Origin: Agapetus fuscipes
Taxonomy: Eukaryota > Arthropoda > Insecta > Trichoptera > Glossosomatidae
Direction: 5' to 3'
Assembly (NCBI GenBank): GCA_951799405.1
Contig: OX637350.1
Span: 3,333,852 to 3,397,851 of the forward strand
DNA: 64,000 nt
The translations under genes were made by a program, and so were the position numbers. Below are positions 20,586 to 31,532 of this stretch, piece by piece. The notes under the pieces were generated by a model that saw only the letters and a program-made list of their open reading frames with translations, had not been told where the DNA came from and ran no database searches. The stretch's first letter is position 1; each line of letters begins with the position of its first letter.

Positions 20586-21035
20586 ATATCTTGCTCAAAC
20601 GCCATATTATAGTATGAAGTTATAGATTTATACATACGATACTGCTTGCGGGTCTTCCCGATCTGTAGTTTGTATGGGGGGTGGGCTTTGTTCTCGGCAG
20701 ACGGCAGGGCGGCAGAACTTGGAAGCTGTGAAGGGGGAGGGAGAGGGTGGGGAGATCGATAGTACCACCCCCTATAACCCCCCTCCCACCGCCTTCCCTC
20801 CTAGGTCCAACCAGACACCCCAGACTTTTAATATGGTAGTCCTGAGTACAGGGATGGAGTTTTTTTTTCTACCCCTTTGACAGTAAACTGAGTGGAAAAT
20901 AATGCAGTTATTTAACGCGCTATTGAAATGATTATGAACGAGTGCTAAGCGTTTGTTGTAATTTTTTTCAATAATCTAATTTATTTAAAGTTCATCTAGC
21001 CTTACATCAACTGGATATCGCTTGAGAATTGGCGC
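20586..21035. other. Unannotated; G/C-rich tract
   Basis: 20670-20830 is unusually G- then C-rich for the window. The 68-codon frame in it is low-complexity and not called. A short SINE-A scrap lies at about 20998-21036. Confidence 0.35.
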
Positions 21036-21268
21036 GTATACCATTTATTTTTTCAAATACATATATGCTTTTCGCTGTGTTGAAAAATTCATAAAACTTT
21101 ACCAAAGTCAGGTAAACAAAGGTCCATCCTGCCTTACAGCAACTGGGTCTTGCTTGAGAATTGGCGCTTTCTACAGCGACGACCAAGCTCGCAGAAAGCT
21201 CTTGAGGTGTGAGACACACAAAAACAGCGCTCACCAAATAAATCATCCTATTATTAATTATTATTATA
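21036..21268 (+). mobile_element. SINE-A copy, head lost
   Basis: Body from 'GTATACCATTTATT' through 'GCTTGAGAATTGGCGC' to 'CTTGAGGTGTGAGACACAC' and the ATT-rich tail. Confidence 0.75.
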
Positions 21269-21271
21269 TTA

Positions 21272-21550
21272 AGAAGACTCGAGTGGGCCGGACATGTAGC
21301 ACGTGCAGAGGACTCCAGAATCATCAGAACTGTCTTGGATGGTGCCCCCTCAGGTGTTAGACCACTCGGACGTCCCAGGATGCGGTGGGCAGACAACAAT
21401 GAAGCCGACGCCGAAATTCTGGGAGTGAGGGGACCATGGAGGGAAGCAGCGAAAGACAGAGAGTCCTGGAGGAGTGTGGTGCGGGATGCCCTGAGCCTTC
21501 AAGGCTTATAAGCCGAAGAGAGTAAAAAGTAAAGTATTATTATTATTATT
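21272..21550 (+). pseudogene. LINE C-terminal fragment inserted in the SINE-A tail
   Basis: An open frame of 79 codons (21272-21511) reads RRLEWAGHVARAEDSRIIR ... GRPRMRWADN ... WREAAKDRESWRSVVRDAL and stop. This is the typical C-terminal segment of RTE/related LINE proteins but is clearly distinct from RTE-A and RTE-B. It is followed by its own (ATT)n tail. No stop or frameshift inside, so fairly young but severely 5'-truncated. Confidence 0.75.
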
Positions 21551-21849
21551 ATTAATTCGCAAAGATAAACTGATATTTAAGGCTTATAGTTGATGCACGC
21601 CCACAGGCAGACATGTGTAATTTATATCCTTTAACAGGGTTATTTGCAAAATGTTTGATCCGACGCTGATTCATGAATCATCTCTTTTTATATGAAAAAT
21701 TCACGATTAGTGGTGGCTGGGCCATGGATTTTCTCTGTGTGAATGACACCGTAAGTACTTATCCTACAAGATACAAACCACACTAACCTAATAATTAACT
21801 AACTAACACTAATAATTAACATTACAATGTACATGCAATAATAATTAAC

Positions 21850-21993
21850 TCAACGTTTAAACTTAAACTCAGCGTTTTACTAAAAAATATAAAGAAACTT
21901 AAACAGCGCCTCTTTAGGGCGTTTCAATTTCAATACATTTTTGTTGAAACTTTACGATTGAGTTGAAACGCAATGCTGCGTAATTGGAGTACT
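21850..21993. mobile_element. MITE-F copy 6
   Basis: CAGCGTTTTACTAAAAAATA ... ACAGCGCCTCTTTAGGGCG ... TTTTTGTTGAAACTTTACG, then GAGTTGAAACG. Confidence 0.65.
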
Positions 21994-22092
21994 GCACACG
22001 TCATGTTGCACGTGCGTTATTAATTACCACGAGACTTGGAACACGTGTGAGACCTGCTCTGCCACCCCCGAATGCTTCCAGGCGGCAAAAGC

Positions 22093-22583
22093 GGTGACAG
22101 TGTAGAAGGGCACAGTGGCAAAACGACACATGACAAAACGACAAATGACAGAATATCAAAATGTTAAAACAGCACATGACAAAACGATATATAACAGAAT
22201 ATAACAAGACAAGGACCAAACATCACATGACAAGACATTTGTGATGTTTTGTCCTTGTCTTTTTTTGTCATAATGATGTATTGAATGAGCTATTTTGTCA
22301 TAGTGTGTTTTGCCATGTGATGTTTTGTCATCTGATATACTATCATTGTGATGTACATACTTTCCAGTGATGTTCTGTCATTTTGATGTTCTATAATGTG
22401 TTGTTCTCTGTCTTTGTGATGTTTGGTCAAGTGTTGTTGTTGTTGTTATGTATCGTTCTGTCATGTGTGGTTCTGTAACATGTCATGTGTCGTTCTGGCA
22501 TGTGTAGTTCTGTCATGCGTCGCTATGTCATGTTTCGTTATGTCATGTGCCGTTTTGTCACTGTGTCGTTCTACCATGAAACC
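22093..22583. mobile_element. Foldback-like element FB-4, complete
   Basis: 491 bp, flanked by a perfect duplication GGCAAAAGC (22084-22092 and 22584-22592; 10 bp if the preceding C is counted). Left end GGTGACAGTGTAGAAGGGCA; right end, reverse-complemented, GGTTTCATGGTAGAACGACA. Both arms consist of degenerate ACGACACATGACAAA-type repeats in opposite orientation. No ORF of note. Confidence 0.8.
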
Positions 22584-22592
22584 GGCAAAAGC

Positions 22593-22902
22593 AAGCCTCA
22601 AGCTTTCCCGCCCATTCGGATGAGCCTGGAAATTGGTGCGTAAGACCATCCCTTTGACGGCGGCTTCAGACAATGCAACCCCACTGCATACAAAGAGCTT
22701 TCGAGTCGCTTTACCACCATGTTTAAAATTCAACGCTTTTTTTTTAATTATTGTACATGTAATTTTGCTTTTATGGTTTATAAATTAGAAAGGAAAAGAC
22801 TTGCACGGTTGCAAAATGAAGAAGACCGTTGCCTAGTAGACACCGCTACGGACTTGCGTAATCAGAAGGTCCTAAGGTCGATTCGCAGCGTAGCACAGAA
22901 TC
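22593..22902. other. Unannotated stretch
   Basis: Nothing recognised beyond short ORFs. Confidence 0.4.
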
Positions 22903-23034
22903 TAATCTAAGTTGCAAAGATATGTTAAATTGGAGATTCACATTACATGCATTTTCACAAGCAGACACGTACAAGTTAGCGATTGCACATGCCGCATGTG
23001 AACCTACAACATACAAACCAAATATCAAATGGAC
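22903..23034 (-). mobile_element. SINE-R fragment
   Basis: Tail-side half (ATCTAATCTAAGTTGCAAAG to ATCAAATGGACACAAAT), including the GCACATGCCGCATGTG hairpin. Confidence 0.7.
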
Positions 23035-23540
23035 ACAAATCGATCACAATTGACACAAATTGACAGAAAATTGATCAATTAACTTTTAAAAATGACCTTT
23101 TTTGATTGAAACAAATAATCTACATGTAAAGAATGCTATTGAGGTGTGATAGCATAAAAAGTCATCCTCACATTCATTTATTTTTAGAGGTAACTTTTGA
23201 AGAATATTAAAACCCTGGCATTCAAAAATACTAAAATCTTATTATACTCACCTACTCGCGGTGTCAGCTGATTGTAAACGCAGTCCGACAATTAATTAAT
23301 TTCTACAACAAAAACAGTGTTAAAAATGTTAAAATAACAGTAATTTATTGTAATGTATTCATGTCTTCTGCTGTAGTCAATCAATTAAGAATTTTAAAAC
23401 AAATATGAGGACATTGTTTTATGGACAATGAGGACGGTGCGACTAACCTCAAAATCACGTCTGACGTTTCACCGATGCGTACGCGTTCCAAATTCAAATA
23501 AAATTCAAGCTGTGTATTCTATTCCAAACAAAAATTCAAA
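23035..23540. other. Unannotated upstream region of the LDLa ORF
   Basis: No coding sequence. On the minus strand a 51-bp segment (23252-23302) is bounded by a pyrimidine-rich acceptor (TTTTTGTTGTAG) and a donor (GTGAGTAT); it has stops in all frames and could only be a UTR exon. The region could hold the LDLa gene promoter, but no clear TATA box is seen. Confidence 0.3.
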
Positions 23541-23574
23541 AGTGTGAATAGTGAATTGTGGCGGGATTCTCGAC

Positions 23575-23952
23575 ATGTATTCCAACGAGAGGCAGTCTGC
23601 CCCCGCATTGATTTTTGGATGTAATGTGTGGTTTGTGTTTTCGTTTTGTACACTGTGTTCTGGGACTTGTTACGTGATTGCTGGCGCTGGACACATATCT
23701 GACACCACCGGCTGCTCCGCCCGTCAGTTCCAGTGCGCCAACGGGCGCTGCATTCCCTGCACCTGGGTGTGTGACAAGGAGGACGACTGCGACGACAACT
23801 CTGATGAGAACCCCAAGGAGTGCCAAGCTACAGAAGGCTGGGTGTTGCACGGCGAGGGGGCCCAGCGTAGAGACGCGGGCATGGGCGAGGACCCACGTAG
23901 CCCGCCAGGAGCTACTCCGGCAACGCCAACTTTAACTTCAACATCATCCTGA
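23575..23952 (+). CDS. Secreted or membrane LDL-receptor class A module protein (single LDLa), possibly a first exon
   Basis: 125 residues from the first in-frame ATG at 23575; the frame is open a little further upstream but without ATG. Residues ~12-38 are hydrophobic ([12 protein letters not shown]...CYVIAGAG), fitting a signal peptide or anchor. Residues 47-83 form one LDL-receptor class A module: cysteines 47, 54, 59, 66, 72 and 83, F52, I60-P61, W64, D67 and the calcium-binding acidic run ending NSDE (75-78). An unusual seventh cysteine (62) lies in the CIPCTW stretch. A 42-residue Pro/Thr/Gly-rich tail follows to a TGA stop, with no further domain. The exon is much more GC-rich than its surroundings, as expected for constrained coding DNA. 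LDLa modules bind calcium and protein ligands in extracellular receptors. It may be the first coding exon of a larger receptor, where the tail after the module would be read-through intron, or a small gene or retrocopy. The RTE-A LINE begins ~215 bp downstream. Confidence 0.6.
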   Translation: MYSNERQSAPALIFGCNVWFVFSFCTLCSGTCYVIAGAGHISDTTGCSARQFQCANGRCIPCTWVCDKEDDCDDNSDENPKECQATEGWVLHGEGAQRRDAGMGEDPRSPPGATPATPTLTSTSS

Positions 23953-24166
23953 CATAAGCACCCTGCGACTTTCCTAGAGAGAGAAGCTGACACCCCGATT
24001 AGGATTAGGATTTAATTAATTTTATATAATGATCTTAATAATAATAATTTATTTATTTATTTTTAATCTTTTGATAATTTTTAATATTATTATTTTTTAT
24101 TTTTTTATTGTTACGAGTATTATTTGATACCTATATTTAATTTAGTTTGTGTATTAAATAAGGCCT

Positions 24167-25723
24167 ATGTACGCCAACATAAGCTCAGTTCCACTTTGCA
24201 GAGACACCGCCAGAAACTTGCTCAGAGAGAATGAATGGGTGATTGGAACTTGGAATGTCAGAAGAATGAATGAGTGTAAGGAGAAGGAAATTGTGACTGT
24301 GATGAATGAAAAGAGAATACAAGTGATGGGTGTGACAGAGACAAAAATGAAAGGGAATGGTGAAAAAGTACTAATGAATGGTGAATTGTATATCTGGTCA
24401 GGTGTAGAAGATGGGAATGAAAGACAAGGTGTTGGCGTGATCGTTAGTGAAAATGTGAAAGGATGCATAACGGGTTACAAAAGAGTCTCCCCAAGAATCT
24501 TGATTGTTAAATTTAAAACAAGCAAGATGAGAATTTTCTTGGTGGCCTGTTATGCTCCTGTAGATTCAGAATGTATGGAGGTGAAAATGAATTTTTGGAA
24601 CGAGTTGAATGCAGCTGTGCGTGAAAGTAAGAAGAATGAATTCATTATAATTTTGGGTGATATGAATGGATGGGTAGGTAAGCAAAGAGATGAATGTGTG
24701 AAAATTGTTGGTCCTAGTGGACGAGGTGTAGTCAATGATAATGGGCGACACCTGATAGCTTTGTGTGCAGAGCACAGCCTTTTTGCATCAAACACATGGT
24801 TTCGGCACAAAGATGTGCATCTGTACACAAGGCAGATTGTGGGAAGTCGCACAATCATTGACTACATCTGTGTGGATGAAAGACTGAGAGGAGCCGTAAG
24901 AGATAGCCGTGTCTATCGTGGGCCTGAAATATGCAGTGACCACTATCTCTTATGCGCTAAAATAATGATTGGAGAAGTAAGAAAGAAGAAACGTAAGAAG
25001 AAAGTAAGAAAGCCAAGAATAAAAGTAGAAAGTCTGAGTGATGAAAACGTGAAAGTGAAGTATAAATCAGAAATACAAAAAAAGTTAAGTGTGAATGAAC
25101 TTGAAAAGAATGTGAATGAAAAAGATATTGAAAGCATGTGGAAGGATATGAAAGAAAGAATGATTGAATGTGCTCGAAAAGTATGTGGAGAAACGAAAGG
25201 TGGAAGATTAAAAGGGGATGCCTGGTGGAATGCTAAAGTAAAAGAGGCTGTGAAAGTAAAGAAGGAATGTTACAAAAAGTGGCTGAACGACAGGAATGAT
25301 AGAAAGCTAGAAGATGAATATAAGATAGCCAAGCGAATGGCGAAGAATATAGTTTATGAAAGCAAAGCGAATGAACAGAGAAAGATTGATGAAAAAATGA
25401 ACAGAAGTTTCACCGACAGTAGGAAGGAATTCTGGAGATGGGTCGGTGCCATTAGGAATAAAGATTCTGCATTGACCACCCCAGGAATCAAAAGTGCTGT
25501 TGGTGAGATGGTATGGGAGAATGATGAAGTATGTAAGAGATGGAAAGAATATTTTGAAGGGATTTTTGGTCGGGGCGAAAGAAATTTGTTTAGAAAAATG
25601 ACAGAAGAGAATGAATTTAGGATTTTGAAAGAGGAAATAAAAGTATCTATTGAATGTTTGAAGAATGGAAAGTCTGCTGGGTTTGATGGAATAAATGGTG
25701 AAATGTTGAAAGCAGGAGGTGAA
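24167..25723 (+). pseudogene. RTE-A ORF, first part: endonuclease and start of reverse transcriptase
   Basis: 519 residues from a true ATG. Residues ~28-255 form the apurinic-like endonuclease: IGTWNVRRMNE, GVTETKM (the metal-binding Glu), LVACYAPVD, IILGDMNGWVG, RTIIDYICVD and SDHYLL. A lysine/glutamate-rich linker follows (EVRKKKRKKKVRKPR) and then the start of the reverse transcriptase domain (SIECLKNGKSAGFDGINGEMLKAGGE). Codons then run into inserted RTE-B sequence. This endonuclease would make the first-strand nick for target-primed reverse transcription. No stop or frameshift occurs before the insertion, which implies the copy was intact when hit. Confidence 0.85.
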
Positions 25724-27418
25724 TACTGTAACTGTAACTCTGTCGCCATTCCGCTAGGGGTGGCCAGAGCCTCTGCAGAGTTGCCTCCATTTTTTCCTAT
25801 CCTTACATACCTCTTTCAATTCATTCATATCCATCACCTTTTTCATGCATTTTCTTCTTTTACGCTCACTTTGTATATCCCATTCTTTCACAATCTCCTC
25901 AATCTGATCACTCCATACTTTTCTCGGTCGTCCCTTCCCTCTTTTTCCTTTCACACTTTCTTTGTATACATACTTTGTCAGTCTATCATCGTTCATTCTT
26001 TCCACATGCCCAAACCATCTCATCACATTCTTTTGTACCTTAACTTTCACATCCTCTTTCAAATTACATTCTTTTTTTACCCATTCATTCCTAACTCTAT
26101 CCCTCAGAGTTTTTCCTGTCATGCTTCTCAAATGCTTCATTTCCACCGTACATACTTTACTCATTTCGCTATCATTCACTGTCCATGCTTCACTTCCATA
26201 CATCAAAGTCGGTAACAATATGCCATTAATAATAATAATAATACAGTATTTTTATAGCGCCTTTTCATGACTCTTGGTCATCCCAAAGGCGCTTGCTCAT
26301 ATGAGCGCGCGAACAGGTGGGTCTTCAACCCCTTTCTAAAAGTACTCTCCAGATCCATTTCGCGCAGGTCATCTGGGAGGCCGTTCCATATCGTTGGAGC
26401 AGCCACCTTGAAGGCTCGATCTCCAAAAACGGTCTTCTTTTTCCTTCTTGGAAACTCTAGCCGACTGCGACATGATGCTGCTGATCGCAGTGTTGCTGTT
26501 CTGCTGCTTGTGGTGGCTGGAGTTATCATATCCTTTAAATATTTCGGTGCGGTCCCACGCAGGCTCTTGAAGACCAGCAACCCTATCTTATACTGGACCC
26601 GTTCATGAATCTTGAGCCAGTGAAGAGACTTCAGGTGCGGCGTAATATGGCAAAACTTTGAGGCACCATGTATAAGTCTGGCCGCGGCATTCAGTACAGA
26701 CTGGAGTCTCTTCAGCTGGCTCTCGGGCTGTCCGGCATATACGCCATTGCAGTAGTCGATTTTCGACAGCACGAAGGCATTGACAACAGTTTTTAAGGCC
26801 TTTGTTGTCAGATTTCTTCTGATTGCTCTAATTTGTCGGAGAGCGAAGAAACCTGACTTAACTGTTTTGCCAATTTGCCTATCGAGTACCAAGTGCTGAT
26901 CAATTTCCACTCCAAGAACTCGGACATGGGTTGCTGGGATGACAGCACTACCACATATGTCAACCGGAGACTGGTCAAGGAGGGGCTTACGCCTCCTGGT
27001 CACTAGGTATAGTAGTTCTGTCTTGTCTGGGTTAAGGATCAGTTTGTGCGATGCCATCCAGTGCCCTATCCTTTCGATGCCTCCTGCAATTTTTTGAGAT
27101 GCTTCTCGCATTTTCTCAGGCTCACACTCCAGGTAAATTTGGCAATCGTCAGCGTAGCAGTGAACGTGTGTACGCCATTGTGTACCGCCATTCTCAGATC
27201 CATCGTCAATCGCTTGTTCTTTGCTATTCTTCCTATTGCACCGACCACTTGCTTGCCCTTACACATCCTATTCTCAAGTTCTCTTGTCATCTTTCCATTC
27301 TTCTCAAACATACTTCCCAAGTATCTAAATTCATCCACAATTTCAACTTTCGTACCATTCAACATGAGCGTGCATTCTTCATTTTCATCCATTCTGTCAA
27401 AAATCAGTACTTTCGTCT
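25724..27418 (-). mobile_element. RTE-B LINE copy nested in RTE-A, itself interrupted
   Basis: Minus strand from about 27418 to 25724. It encodes NEFRYLGSMF-like and GAIGRIAKNKRLTMDLRMAV (27392-27180), then after the CR1-like insertion MLPTLMYGSEAWTVNDSE ... RWFGHVERMNDDRL ... GKGRPRKVWSDQ ... stop at about 25754. The tail is of ACAGTT repeats. 5'-truncated after the reverse transcriptase core. The target duplication TGAA shows it inserted into RTE-A. Confidence 0.85.
26228..27173 (-). pseudogene. CR1-like LINE fragment nested in RTE-B
   Basis: A 946-bp insertion flanked by GCCATT (26222-26227 and 27174-27179). The minus strand begins with CYADDCQIYLECEPEKMR (the catalytic YADD) and continues as a 277-codon open frame (27111-26278): HKLILNPDKTELL, VRVLGVEID, KIDYCNGVYAG, RLIHGASKFCHITPHLKSLHWL, GDRAFKVAAPTIWNGLPDDL, GLKTHLFARSYE and stop. 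It ends in (ATT)n. These are the thumb and C-terminal motifs of CR1/L2-group LINEs. The 5' part of the element is lost but the remainder is open, so it is the youngest layer in the stack. Confidence 0.88.
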
Positions 27419-27422
27419 TGAA

Positions 27423-28883
27423 TGCGTGATAGATTGGATGTACGAATTATGTAAGCTTTGTGTGAATGCAGGAGTAGTACCGATGGATTGGAGGAAGGCA
27501 GTCATTGTTCCCATTTACAAAGGTAAAGGGGACAAAAAAGACTGTCAGAACTTCAGACCAATCAGTCTACTCAGTATACCAGGAAAAGTCTTCTGTAAGG
27601 TGATTATAAAAAATGTGATTCTGACTACTAGTGAAAGGATTTCCGATATACAGTCCGGCTTTATGGCCGGTAGAGGCTGTGTTGATCAGATTTTTACTCT
27701 ACGACAACTTGTTGAAAAACAATTGTCGGTGAGGCGGAAGCTGTTCACGGCCTTTGTAGATCTGGAAAAGGCTTTTGACTCAGTAGACAGAGGTATGTTA
27801 TGGGATGTTTTGAAAGCATACGGAGTGAATGGGGCTCTCCTAGGTGCGGTGCATGCCAACTATGAAAATAGTAAGGCATGTGTTCGTATTGATGGTGAGT
27901 ATAGTGAGTGGTTTGAAGTTTATAAGGGTGTGAGGCAAGGATGTGTGATGAGTCCATGGCTATTTAACATAGTCATGGACAAGTGTGTCAGAGATGCTCG
28001 ACTTAATGATTGTGGATTGACGATAGGAGAGAGCAAAGTGAGTGTTTTACTGTATGCAGATGATGCAGTTCTTGTTTCTGATTCAGCAGTAGAATTGCAA
28101 ACAATGCTCTCTAGATTGAATGAAGCTTTGTTAGGTAACCATCTGAAGTTGAATGCAAGTAAGACGAAAGTATTGATTTTTGAAAGAGATGATGAAAGTA
28201 TGAATTATGAATTTAAAATTAATGGAATGAATGTTGATGTCGTAAATGAGTTTGTATACCTGGGAAGTATGTTTGAAAAAGATGGAAGAATGACCGGTGA
28301 ATTTGAAAGAAGAGTAATGAAGGGCAGGTGTGTACTGGGTGCCACAGCTTGTATCGCCAAAAATCAAAACATATCTAAAAATGCTCGATTGGCGGTACGC
28401 AGTGGCATACTTTTACCCACCTTGATGTATGGAAGCGAGGCCTGGACGGTGAATGAAAGTGAAATTAGTAAAGTCCATACTGTTGAAATGGACTTTCTAA
28501 GAAGTATGATTGGGAAAAAACGGAGTGACAGGGTGAGGAATGATTTTGTAAGAGAAGAATGTGGTGCAAGAGAAAGTGTGAAAGTGAAGATTAAAAGAAG
28601 TTTGTTAAGATGGTTTGGGCATATGGAGAGAATGAATGAGGAAAGACTGACGAAGAAAGTATATGTTGGTAGAATAGATGGATGTCGTGGTAGAGGAAGA
28701 CCGAGAAAGGTATGGATGGACCAAATATCCGAAATTGCGAATGAATGGAATATCCAGAGTCATAATAAAAGAAGAGCTTGTATGAAGAAGGTTATGACTC
28801 TGGAGGAAATGAAAGAAGTATGTAAGGATAGAAAGAAATGGCGGTTGATCTGTGATGTTGGCGGTTGGGGTTTGTTAAAGTAA
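27423..28883 (+). pseudogene. RTE-A ORF, second part: reverse transcriptase and C-terminus
   Basis: Continues in frame from the codon after the RTE-B insertion. Motifs: WRKAVIVPIYKGKGDKKDC, FRPISLLSIPGK, AFVDLEKAFDSVDR, GVRQGCVMSPWLFNIVMDK, VLLYADDAVLVSDSA (catalytic), LKLNASKTKVLIFER, LPTLMYGSEAWTV, RWFGHMERMNEERL and GRGRPRKVWMDQ, ending GWGLLK. Frame fully open for 486 codons. It is nearly identical to the 4728-7056 copy apart from scattered substitutions. Not translatable as one protein today because of the nested insertion. Confidence 0.88.
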
Positions 28884-28969
28884 AATTGGTTTTGTGATTT
28901 AGTTTTTTATGTCAATGTATATATTGTTATTTTATTGATTTTAAAAATGTAATTTGTCATGTATGTTCC

Positions 28970-29225
28970 TTCACTTATAGGTTGTTATGCGGCTGACCAC
29001 CCATACTGTAAAAAAAATTGGTTCACTTTGCCAATGTCACCCCTGTTTCAGGGAAGGACGGCAAGAGTTGCAAGGCTTATGTTCATTTGAGATTGGGTTT
29101 TTATATTGTAGGTCCACATGCGGCATGTGTTAGCGCGAAATTATACATATCTGCTTGTGGGAATGCATTTAATATAAATCTTAAATGATATATATCTTTG
29201 CAGCTTAGATTAGATTAGATTAGAT
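28970..29225 (+). repeat. RTE-A 3' UTR segment equal to SINE-R
   Basis: Starts TTCCTTCACTTATAGG about 90 bp after the stop codon and ends in TTAGA repeats; same arrangement as RTE-A copy 1. Confidence 0.85.
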
Positions 29226-29977
29226 TAGATACGTTGTCACGCGGGGGGTACAATACGTGACCGGAATTCATAAAATGTTTTAATACAAGCCGATGCAAAA
29301 ATTCTACAACAAAATAAAGTTCACCTTTGAAAGTTAATCATTTCTGTGAAACCCATCGCTGTTAGATATTATATCGAAGCAAAATCCATAGGGAAAACTC
29401 GAGGGATATACGAGTATTGTATGCATTTATGTACATAGATAATAGGTACACTTTGGGTTTCATATTACGGGTTCAGACAAAAACCCTACAACTGCTCTAG
29501 TATGTGGAAACTAGGAGCGAAATTAAATCACGTCATTTTGCTGTGGAGTTATTAGAGTGGAAGATTTAATAATGCAGGGATTCATATTTTCTCTCCACGG
29601 TGCATCGCATAGTGAGGTAATAAAGCTGTACACAAAACACCTTCAGGGAGCAATGTCGGCTACTTACACTGTGCAGTATCAAGTATCCAGGCTAGTATGT
29701 ACAGAGCATAAGAAAGTAATATTTTTTAGAAGCAAAGTCGGCAATGCACAAAGGAAATCATTTTCGCATCATTTTGCATAGAAATAGAATAATTTCATTT
29801 TCGAAAAACAACCTAGACGCCAAGTTTTCTATATTGTTTTTAAAAGTATTCGGGATTTAGCTACTACAGCGGGTACATGTTACTTGGGAGGGAGCGGTCT
29901 AATCCAAGTAACCAGGATATTTCATGCTACAAATTAATACGCAAAAATGCGAATATAAGATTCAGTCTTGTATTGTA
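29226..29977. other. Unannotated stretch
   Basis: Nothing recognised. Confidence 0.4.
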
Positions 29978-30052
29978 GGAAAAAATGGAGGCAGCTCTGC
30001 AGAGGCTCTGGCCAACCCTAGCGGAATGGCGATAGAGTTACAGTTACAGTAT
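29978..30052 (+). mobile_element. RTE-B 3' end
   Basis: 'AAAAAATGGAGGCAGCTCTG' through 'CCCTAGCGGAATGGCGATAG' to an ACAGTT tail. Confidence 0.7.
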
Positions 30053-30145
30053 TCAACAAATATTTCCATTGATCTTATCAACAATTATCTTAATTTTTTA
30101 GTTCTAATTAGTAAATAAGACAAAAATTATGTAACTAGCTGTTAC

Positions 30146-30206
30146 CCGGTCGCCATTCTGTAGGGGTGGCAAGATCCTCAGCAGATAAGCTTGCATTTTT
30201 TCCTTA
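30146..30206 (-). mobile_element. RTE-B 3' end, decayed
   Basis: 'GGTCGCCATTCTGTAGGGGT' and 'GCATTTTTTCC' match the inverted RTE-B end. Confidence 0.5.
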
Positions 30207-30603
30207 TTATAATATTCTAATCTCGTTTCTAGGAGTTAAATTATAAGGCATGTAAACAGTTGGGCATTTTTTTCTCTCTCTAAGGGGTGATTTCCCTCAT
30301 CCCTTATACGAGGCTTCGGGATATTATCCTCGAGGCATGCAGAGCACTTCTACGGGGATATTAACTTTTCCCAGAATTTCAGGGAAAACTGGCGTTTAAA
30401 TTAAACTGAAAACATGAGTGTGCGCGTCTGCTTCATGGCGTATAAAAAAAAGGAAAAAAATACTGGTATATAAAAAATGTCAAAGTGAAACTTTAACGTA
30501 AGGAATATCCATGTGAGGTATGAAAACAGATGTAAAGGATGTGCGAATTCATTTTGGAAGACATTCAGTTGACAATAAAAATAAAAATGTGACAAATATT
30601 ACA
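30207..30603. other. Unannotated stretch
   Basis: Nothing recognised. A SINE-R-type TTAGATTAGATTAGATC tail lies just beyond, at 30610-30640. Confidence 0.4.
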
Positions 30604-30645
30604 TACGCAGTTAGATTTGATTAGATTAGATCTTAGATTATATAT

Positions 30646-31021
30646 TGTTACGAAATAGGGTTCATAAGTCTTTCAAATTAAAAATACACAGGTCTTCTTA
30701 TCCAGTTGTTTATTTTACACTTTTACATATTTATTTTCACAAAGCTTTCTCGACTATTCCACTTGTTTTCTGTTCACTGATCAAGTTAGTTCTATGTGTT
30801 TGTCAATCTCGTATGATACTGCTGGCCCTGCAGGCCACTTGCACCCTTTATACTCTCTAAAGCAGTATAGTCTAGATCCTATAGTTGCTAGACAATTCCA
30901 GAAAGGCATAGTAATTATTATTTCTCGATGCTTCACGTAATATCTAGAGACTTCTATAATAATATTATAACTATAACTACCCATACTTATTTCAATATTT
31001 ACATTTCATATTTACATAACA
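30646..31021 (-). mobile_element. Solo LTR (LTR-1), copy 1
   Basis: 376 bp bounded by TGTTACG ... CATAACA with a 4-bp duplication ATAT (30642-30645 and 31022-31025). Shares 'TTTATTTTACACTTTTA' and 'TTTCTGTTCACTG' blocks with 45638-46057 and 53656-54293. No internal region, so it arose by LTR-LTR recombination. A 4-bp duplication suits Ty3/gypsy-type elements. Confidence 0.75.
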
Positions 31022-31532
31022 ATATGTAGATCATAGAAACGTAGGTACTGAATGGACAAATGGACACACATTTAAAATCAGATTTTTATTCTCAGCGGAA
31101 TACAATCACACTTATATGGAATCACAGTCCTAAATAACCAATAACAAAATTTTAGTTTGCCTCTTCAACTTAGATTAGATTATATTATATAGATTATGGA
31201 CATGTTATTTTAAGTAGGTTTATTTAGGATTCGACGGGAAGTGACGTATTTTTGCCCGCAAACGAAATGAAGAATATATAAAAAAAAACCCCCGAGAAGA
31301 CACGAAAGGGGAATGAAATACGATCTCAAACAAGGTGAGGGCATTTATTGCGTGCCTCCTTTAGAGAGAAATTGATGGATTGCCCTGAGAAGTGGGGCGG
31401 CTGAGTATGCGCCCCTAAGCGGAATTACCCGTGCCTTACACGGGGTGTAATCTATAAGTGTCACGGGAGTTGCTTGAATCCATGCCTGAATGAAATCATG
31501 AAATGCCACATGGCATGAATCCATCGTAATGA
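31022..31532. other. Unannotated stretch
   Basis: A SINE-R-like tail scrap lies at 31165-31195. Nothing else recognised. Confidence 0.4.

Larger units (their letters stand above)
24167..29225 (+). mobile_element. RTE-A LINE copy 2, nearly full length, interrupted
   Basis: Runs from an ATG at 24167 to the TTAGA-repeat tail ending about 29225. It is interrupted at 25724-27418 by an RTE-B insertion, with the 4-bp duplication TGAA (25720-25723 and 27419-27422). Without the insertion the frame is continuous: 519 codons before plus 486 after. The 5' UTR end is not defined. Confidence 0.85.

Noticed and set aside
20674..20880. 68-codon Gly/Pro-rich ORF
   Set aside because: Low-complexity translation of a G-rich then C-rich tract; no supporting signal.
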